A stretch of 8,951 nt of DNA from CAZVWH01 sp964631175. Lineage in GTDB: Bacteria; Planctomycetota; Phycisphaerae; Sedimentisphaerales; Anaerobacaceae. A program made the position numbers and the translations under genes. The notes under the pieces were generated by a model, which was not told the DNA's origin, made no database searches, and saw nothing but the letters and a program-made list of their open reading frames with translations. Shown here piece by piece: positions 6,025-8,951 of the stretch; the first letter of the stretch is position 1; each line of letters begins with the position of its first letter. Location: the NCBI GenBank assembly GCA_964631175.1, contig CAZVWH010000110.1, positions 1-8,951 on the forward strand, in the 5' to 3' direction.

Positions 6025-6627
6025 ATGAATTGTTCAAGAAAAATTGTTATTTTATGTGAGATATTAAAAGCAGAGATTGAATACATCGAGCGGTTCTTTA
6101 AAGGCATAAATGAATGGAATGAGTCGGTCGTGGAAAAACTCGATGTTTGGGAGTCTGACTTGGAGAAGAAAGACGACGCCTCTGAATATGATCGGGAAGC
6201 TTTAGGAGATGAGCACTACATGGTAAGTAAAACAAGGAGAGTCGCGTATGCAACCGTAGGCATTCCACTATTTGCAGTTATCGAGAGCTTCCTCCGTTCT
6301 TTATGCGTAATCATAGGGATTAAAATAGTGAATAAAGAAGGAAATCCGACTGACCGGCCAAACTATGGCGACTTCAGGAGCCTGATCGAAAAAAATGCCA
6401 GGATTAAATTTGACGACATTCCATGTTTTGAAAGTGTTGACCGTACCAGAATATTATGCAACTGTCTCAAACATTCCAATGGAGTTGTAAGCGAGGAATT
6501 TGCTAAGAATTTTAGTCTGATCGAAGGTGATGAAATTAGGTATGAAAAGGAAGACTGGAAAAAGTTAATTGAGGACTGTAGTACCTTTGTAACAAGTCTT
6601 GCCGAAAAAATACAGAATCATGTATAG
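6025..6627 (+). CDS. Hypothetical protein, possibly HEPN-like
   Basis: I chose the ATG at 6025 (200 residues) because AGGTGGG at 6013-6019 lies at normal distance. The longer reading from ATG 5965 (220 residues) has no ribosome binding site. The protein is soluble and mostly helical in appearance, rich in Glu and Lys, with no signal peptide. A hydrophobic helix near 71-98 (AYATVGIPLFAVIESFLRSLCVIIG) looks like a buried core helix rather than a membrane span. The block R142-ILCNCLKHSNG (residues 142-153) recalls the 'RN..x.H-NG' motif of HEPN-type RNases and related abortive-infection proteins. Here the usual Arg before Asn is Cys145, and R142 is seven residues away from H150 rather than four to six. 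It might therefore be a divergent or inactive HEPN domain, or something unrelated. It sits alone between hypF and a toxin-antitoxin pair, which fits an accessory or defence role but does not prove one. Confidence 0.7.
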   Translation: MNCSRKIVILCEILKAEIEYIERFFKGINEWNESVVEKLDVWESDLEKKDDASEYDREALGDEHYMVSKTRRVAYATVGIPLFAVIESFLRSLCVIIGIKIVNKEGNPTDRPNYGDFRSLIEKNARIKFDDIPCFESVDRTRILCNCLKHSNGVVSEEFAKNFSLIEGDEIRYEKEDWKKLIEDCSTFVTSLAEKIQNHV

Positions 6628-6665
6628 GCAGCTCTCTCAAATTCGGTTTAGTTTTCAAAGACCGC

Positions 6666-6681
6666 ACGGGCTAAAGCCCGT
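6666..6681. repeat. Perfect palindrome between convergent genes
   Basis: ACGGGCT-AA-AGCCCGT, a 7-bp perfect stem with a 2-nt loop. It lies between the stop codons of the plus-strand gene (6627) and the minus-strand DUF5615 gene (6692). The GGGCTAAAGCCC type is common as a dispersed intergenic palindrome. It could end transcription in both directions, though neither side has a proper T tract. Confidence 0.55.
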
Positions 6682-6691
6682 CATACAAACT

Positions 6692-7045
6692 CTACCCTCT
6701 TATTCTTACCTTATCTTCTTCAACAATCCAGAGATGTCCTTCAATCTTTTCTTTGGAAAACAGGCGTATTGCGCGTCTAAAAACCTCAAGCACATGGTGC
6801 TTATCTTGTTGGTTCAATCGCATTACAATAATGCCGGAAAATTCCGCAGGCCGATACGTTCTAATATCAGCAAAATCAGTGTCCAGTGTTATCAAGACAC
6901 GTTTTTCTTTTCGGCAAACCTTGGCAAGATTGCTATCGGAAGTTCCGATGAGGTCTTGCCCGGATACGGTTATAGCATCGTATCCGGCCTGCTTAAGTAA
7001 CTCTGCCACTTCTACCGGCATATTTTCATCAATTTTGAAATTCAT
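6692..7045 (-). CDS. DUF5615 family PIN-like protein, putative toxin
   Basis: 117 residues from the ATG at 7045; an in-frame TTG at 7051 would add two residues, but MNFKIDENMP is the usual family opening. DUF5615 proteins have a PIN-like fold and are paired with DUF433 proteins in VapBC-type toxin-antitoxin systems, where the PIN partner is a likely metal-dependent RNase. Visible acidic residues fit this: D6 and E7 in KIDEN, D36 in GTSDSNLAKVC, and D55, D57 and D60 in TLDTDFADIR. They are followed by IIVMRL and a WIVEEDKVRIR end. The stop of the upstream DUF433 gene lies 8 nt before this ATG, so the two are surely cotranscribed. RNA cleavage is inferred from the family, not shown here. Confidence 0.88.
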   Translation of the reverse strand: MNFKIDENMPVEVAELLKQAGYDAITVSGQDLIGTSDSNLAKVCRKEKRVLITLDTDFADIRTYRPAEFSGIIVMRLNQQDKHHVLEVFRRAIRLFSKEKIEGHLWIVEEDKVRIRG

Positions 7046-7053
7046 AGGCAATT

Positions 7054-7287
7054 TTACACCGGCATGGATACAATACGTTCACGTGCAAGGTCCGCTGCAT
7101 AGGAAACAGCCGCAAGAATCGATTCTCGCTTGAGCGAGGAGTAGCTACGTAAAATTTCCTCTATAGAAAGACCTGCTGCTAAGTTGTCAAGGACAACTGA
7201 AACCATGATACGTGTGTTCTTAATGCAGGCATTACCGTGGCAGACTTTCGGATCAACAGTAATATATTCGTGCCAGCTCACAATCAT
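7054..7287 (-). CDS. DUF433 domain-containing protein, putative antitoxin
   Basis: 77 residues. The conserved core is visible: YITVDPKVCHGNACIKNTRI, then LDNLAAGLSIEEIL and SLKRESILAAVSYAADLARE, covering nearly the whole family length. DUF433 proteins are small helical, winged-helix-like proteins that partner DUF5615 or VapC-like toxins and are thought to bind both the toxin and their own promoter. The start is uncertain. The ATG at 7287 sits only 1 nt from GGAG, whereas the GTG two codons in (7281) has a better 7-nt spacing, so the true start may be the GTG. It is the first gene of a two-gene operon with the DUF5615 gene and has a strong promoter at 7337-7365. Confidence 0.88.
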   Translation of the reverse strand: MIVSWHEYITVDPKVCHGNACIKNTRIMVSVVLDNLAAGLSIEEILRSYSSLKRESILAAVSYAADLARERIVSMPV

Positions 7288-7336
7288 TCTCCAGCACTTT
7301 CAATATTTTTGTATTGTGGATCACTATATGTTATTA

Positions 7337-7365
7337 AGGATAGCTTTTATATGTTTCTGTGTCAA
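7337..7365 (-). promoter_or_regulatory. Near-consensus sigma-70 promoter of the DUF433/DUF5615 operon
   Basis: Minus-strand TTGACA (7365-7360), a 17-bp spacer, then TATCCT (7342-7337). The -35 is perfect. Transcription would start near 7330, about 43 nt before the ATG. ACATATA occurs twice around the -10, and CAATA/TATTG (7301-7316) forms a small inverted repeat in the leader; either could serve autoregulation. Confidence 0.75.
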
Positions 7366-7448
7366 GCGATTTCTGCGGAATACCATTTCATGCAGATAGC
7401 TGGATTCATCGCCATTTGAGATGGATTTAAACTCTTTCAAACCAAAGA

Positions 7449-7477
7449 TTGACCGGGAACGTATCAAACAATAGAAT
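7449..7477 (+). promoter_or_regulatory. Near-consensus sigma-70 promoter upstream of hypC
   Basis: TTGACC (7449-7454), a 17-bp spacer and TAGAAT (7472-7477), each hexamer one base from consensus. The predicted start near 7484 gives a leader of about 88 nt that includes the right composite repeat. It is divergent from the toxin-antitoxin promoter, with about 85 bp between the two -35 elements, and shows that hypC (and possibly guaA) is not dependent on the hypF transcript. Confidence 0.7.
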
Positions 7478-7520
7478 GTATGAAAAATTTATAACACTGT
7501 TTTAATATTGAATCGAGCGA

Positions 7521-7568
7521 CCCATGCTTCGCCTTTGGCTACGCAGGGCAGGCGAGCGACGAGATACG
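7521..7568 (+). repeat. Composite repeat, right copy (GC-rich core plus heptamer tail)
   Basis: The core (7521-7547, containing TTCGCCTTTGG and TACGCAGG) is followed by CAGGCGAGCG and ACGAGATACG. It is in inverted orientation to 5726-5787 (41/48 identical after allowing for two missing heptamers). It forms the leader just before hypC and ends four bases before the ATG. A reading frame through it would add 16 residues to HypC, but those codons are repeat DNA. Confidence 0.75.
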
Positions 7569-7571
7569 AAA

Positions 7572-7814
7572 ATGTGTTTGGCGATACCGGCAAGAATAGT
7601 TGAACTGGAGAAAGATAACGCGGTTGTTGATGCGATGGGCAACCGCTGGCGGGCTAAGACTACACTGCTGCCGGAAGCAAAGCTCGGTGATTTAGTGCTT
7701 ATACATGCCGGCTTTGCTATTTCGCTGGTTGATGAAGAAGAAGCAAAAGAAACCTGGGAGCTTCTCGCGCAAATCAGTAACTTCGAGGAAACACCGAATA
7801 AAATCTCAGGATAA
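7572..7814 (+). CDS. hypC: HypC/HybG/HupF family hydrogenase maturation chaperone
   Basis: 80 residues, a normal HypC length. The start is fixed by the family signature MCLAIP, whose Cys2 must be near the N-terminus because it binds the iron and the hydrogenase large subunit. A longer frame from ATG 7524 is rejected for that reason. The OB-fold-like body ends in the usual block (GDLVLIHAGFAISLVDEEEA, then ETWELL). HypC works with HypD to carry the Fe(CN)2(CO) unit and deliver it to the large subunit before nickel insertion. HypF, encoded 1.8 kb upstream, feeds the same pathway by supplying cyanide through HypE. There is no good ribosome binding site: the bases before the ATG are ACGAGATACGAAA, with only GAGA as a weak match. 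guaA follows after 58 bp on the same strand. Confidence 0.95.
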   Translation: MCLAIPARIVELEKDNAVVDAMGNRWRAKTTLLPEAKLGDLVLIHAGFAISLVDEEEAKETWELLAQISNFEETPNKISG

Positions 7815-7835
7815 AAACAAACAATTTTCGCATTT

Positions 7836-7870
7836 TACGCAATACGAGATACGCTTAACGAGATACGAAA
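7836..7870. repeat. 7-bp tandem repeat, five units, between hypC and guaA
   Basis: Five in-phase heptamers: TACGCAA, TACGAGA, TACGCTT, AACGAGA and TACGAAA, ending 2 bp before the guaA ATG. Its last 13 bases (ACGAGATACGAAA) are identical to the 13 bases before hypC (7559-7571), so the same unit family sits in front of both genes. Confidence 0.8.
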
Positions 7871-7872
7871 CC

Positions 7873-8951
7873 ATGTCACGTGAGATGATAGCTATTCTGG
7901 ATTTTGGCAGTCAATACTGTCAGTTGATAGCCAGGCGTGTTCGCGAGCATAATGTCTTTTCCCGTATTTATCCTGCCGGTATAAAGGCTGAAGAGCTGTC
8001 AAAGCAGCCGGTCAAGGGTTTGATACTGTCCGGCGGGCCGGCAAGCGTTTATAACAAAAACGCTCCGAAATGCGATGAGAAAATCTTCGAGCTGGATGTG
8101 CCGATTTTGGGCATCTGCTACGGAATGCAGCTTGGCTGTAATATTTTAGGGGCCCAGGTCAGCCCTGCCCAGAAGCACGAATACGGCAGGACAAACCTGT
8201 CGATTTTAGATAAAAGCGATTTGTTTGCAAACATGCCGGACTCAACTTTAGTCTGGGCCAGCCACGGCGACCAAATCGGACAATTAAACAGAGACTTTAT
8301 CAAACTGGCAGAGACAAAAACCTGTCCATTTGCTGCGGTAAGGCACAAAAAGAAAAAATTCTTCGGCGTCCAATTCCATCCGGAAGTCACGCACACACCC
8401 AAAGGCTCGTTAATCTTGAGAAATTTTCTTTATGATATTTGCCGCTGCAACGGCGAATGGAAGATGAGCGACTTTGTCAGCGAAACAGTAAAGGCTGTTC
8501 GTAAAAAGGTCGGCAGCTCCAAGGTGATATGCGGCCTGAGCGGCGGCGTCGATTCATCAGTTGTAGCCTCATTGGTCCACAAAGCCATCGGCGATAACCT
8601 TATCTGCATCTTCGTCGATAATGGTTTGTTGCGAAAGAACGAGGCTGAAAATGTTGTATCAACCTTCCGTGATCATTTTCATATAAACTTGCATATTGTA
8701 GATTGGTCAAAGCAGTTTTTAACCGCTCTTACCGGCGTGACAGACCCACAAAAGAAGCGAAAAATAATCGGCGCAGAATTTATCAAGGCCTTCAAATCGG
8801 AGGCCGACAAGATTTCCGACGCAAAATTTCTTGCCCAGGGAACACTTTATCCAGACGTCATCGAGTCCGGCTCAAAAGACGGCAACCTCGCAGCGAATAT
8901 AAAACTGCATCACAACGTAGGCGGCCTGCCGGCTGAGCTGGATTTCGAGCT
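7873..8951 (+). CDS. guaA: GMP synthase (glutamine-hydrolysing), N-terminal 359 residues, truncated by window edge
   Basis: Converts XMP to GMP using ATP and ammonia released from glutamine, the last step of guanine nucleotide synthesis; cytoplasmic. The class I glutamine amidotransferase domain covers about 5-190: DFGSQY near the start, LSGGPAS, nucleophile Cys82 in GICYGMQLG, and His169 and Glu171 in QFHPEV. The ATP-pyrophosphatase domain follows with the PP-loop SGGVDSS at 223-229, then FVDNGLLRKNE and the LAQGTLYPDVIES and HHNVGGLP motifs of the XMP-binding region. The frame is intact to the right edge, where roughly 150 residues would remain for a typical length near 510. The ATG at 7873 gives MSREMIAILDFGSQY; M5 is an alternative start. 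No clear ribosome binding site is present: the heptamer array runs up to the start codon. The gene is probably cotranscribed with hypC, an unusual partner. Confidence 0.96.
   Translation, partial: MSREMIAILDFGSQYCQLIARRVREHNVFSRIYPAGIKAEELSKQPVKGLILSGGPASVYNKNAPKCDEKIFELDVPILGICYGMQLGCNILGAQVSPAQKHEYGRTNLSILDKSDLFANMPDSTLVWASHGDQIGQLNRDFIKLAETKTCPFAAVRHKKKKFFGVQFHPEVTHTPKGSLILRNFLYDICRCNGEWKMSDFVSETVKAVRKKVGSSKVICGLSGGVDSSVVASLVHKAIGDNLICIFVDNGLLRKNEAENVVSTFRDHFHINLHIVDWSKQFLTALTGVTDPQKKRKIIGAEFIKAFKSEADKISDAKFLAQGTLYPDVIESGSKDGNLAANIKLHHNVGGLPAELDFE

Noticed and set aside
6599..7000. Plus-strand open frame of 133 codons over the DUF5615 gene
   Set aside because: Lies opposite a recognised DUF5615 coding sequence and overlaps the end of the preceding gene; taken as a shadow.
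7524..7571. N-terminal extension of HypC from ATG 7524
   Set aside because: It is encoded by the composite repeat, and HypC must begin MC with the functional cysteine second.

Overview
The window looks like chromosomal DNA from a planctomycete, most likely the class Phycisphaerae (Sedimentisphaerales-like). The reasons are the secreted multidomain protein at 820-2979, whose signal peptide, CBM9-like domain and 'DDFE-Y-D' C-terminal domain are typical of large secreted protein families in that group, and the malectin-like start of the gene at the left edge. This assignment comes from recognising family style by eye; no search was run.

Layout. (1) 1-820: a truncated minus-strand gene for a secreted, probably carbohydrate-binding protein. 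It sits behind a promoter and a leader of about 290 nt, then a non-coding gap, then a hairpin terminator belonging to the next gene. (2) 820-3313: a complete minus-strand gene for a 719-residue secreted carbohydrate-binding-type protein. It lies behind a second copy of the same promoter and leader, 92-93% identical over 240 bp with a constant 2700-bp offset and no gaps. (3) 3421-5760: hypF on the plus strand, a complete [NiFe]-hydrogenase maturation carbamoyltransferase. (4) 5761-7520: an accessory block lying between hypF and hypC. It holds an unrecognised, possibly HEPN-like gene on the plus strand and a DUF433/DUF5615 toxin-antitoxin type pair on the minus strand with a near-consensus promoter. 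Inverted copies of a composite repeat (core plus heptamer tail) mark its edges. (5) 7449-8951: a near-consensus promoter, hypC, then guaA (GMP synthase) running off the right edge.

HypF and HypC act in one pathway, assembly of the Fe(CN)2(CO) centre of [NiFe] hydrogenases, so the genome should also encode hypA/B/D/E and a hydrogenase; none is in the window. The two secreted proteins are probably co-regulated through their shared leader.

Two patterns are not explained by ordinary annotation. The first is the strongly conserved promoter/leader carried by two otherwise different secreted-protein genes. It contains a conserved 10-bp inverted repeat at the predicted RNA 5' end and could be an undescribed cis-regulatory RNA or a dispersed expression cassette. 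The second is a set of 7-bp tandem repeats, all readable as AC followed by five variable bases. They sit at nearly every boundary of the hypF-hypC-guaA stretch and are also built into the hypF coding sequence.
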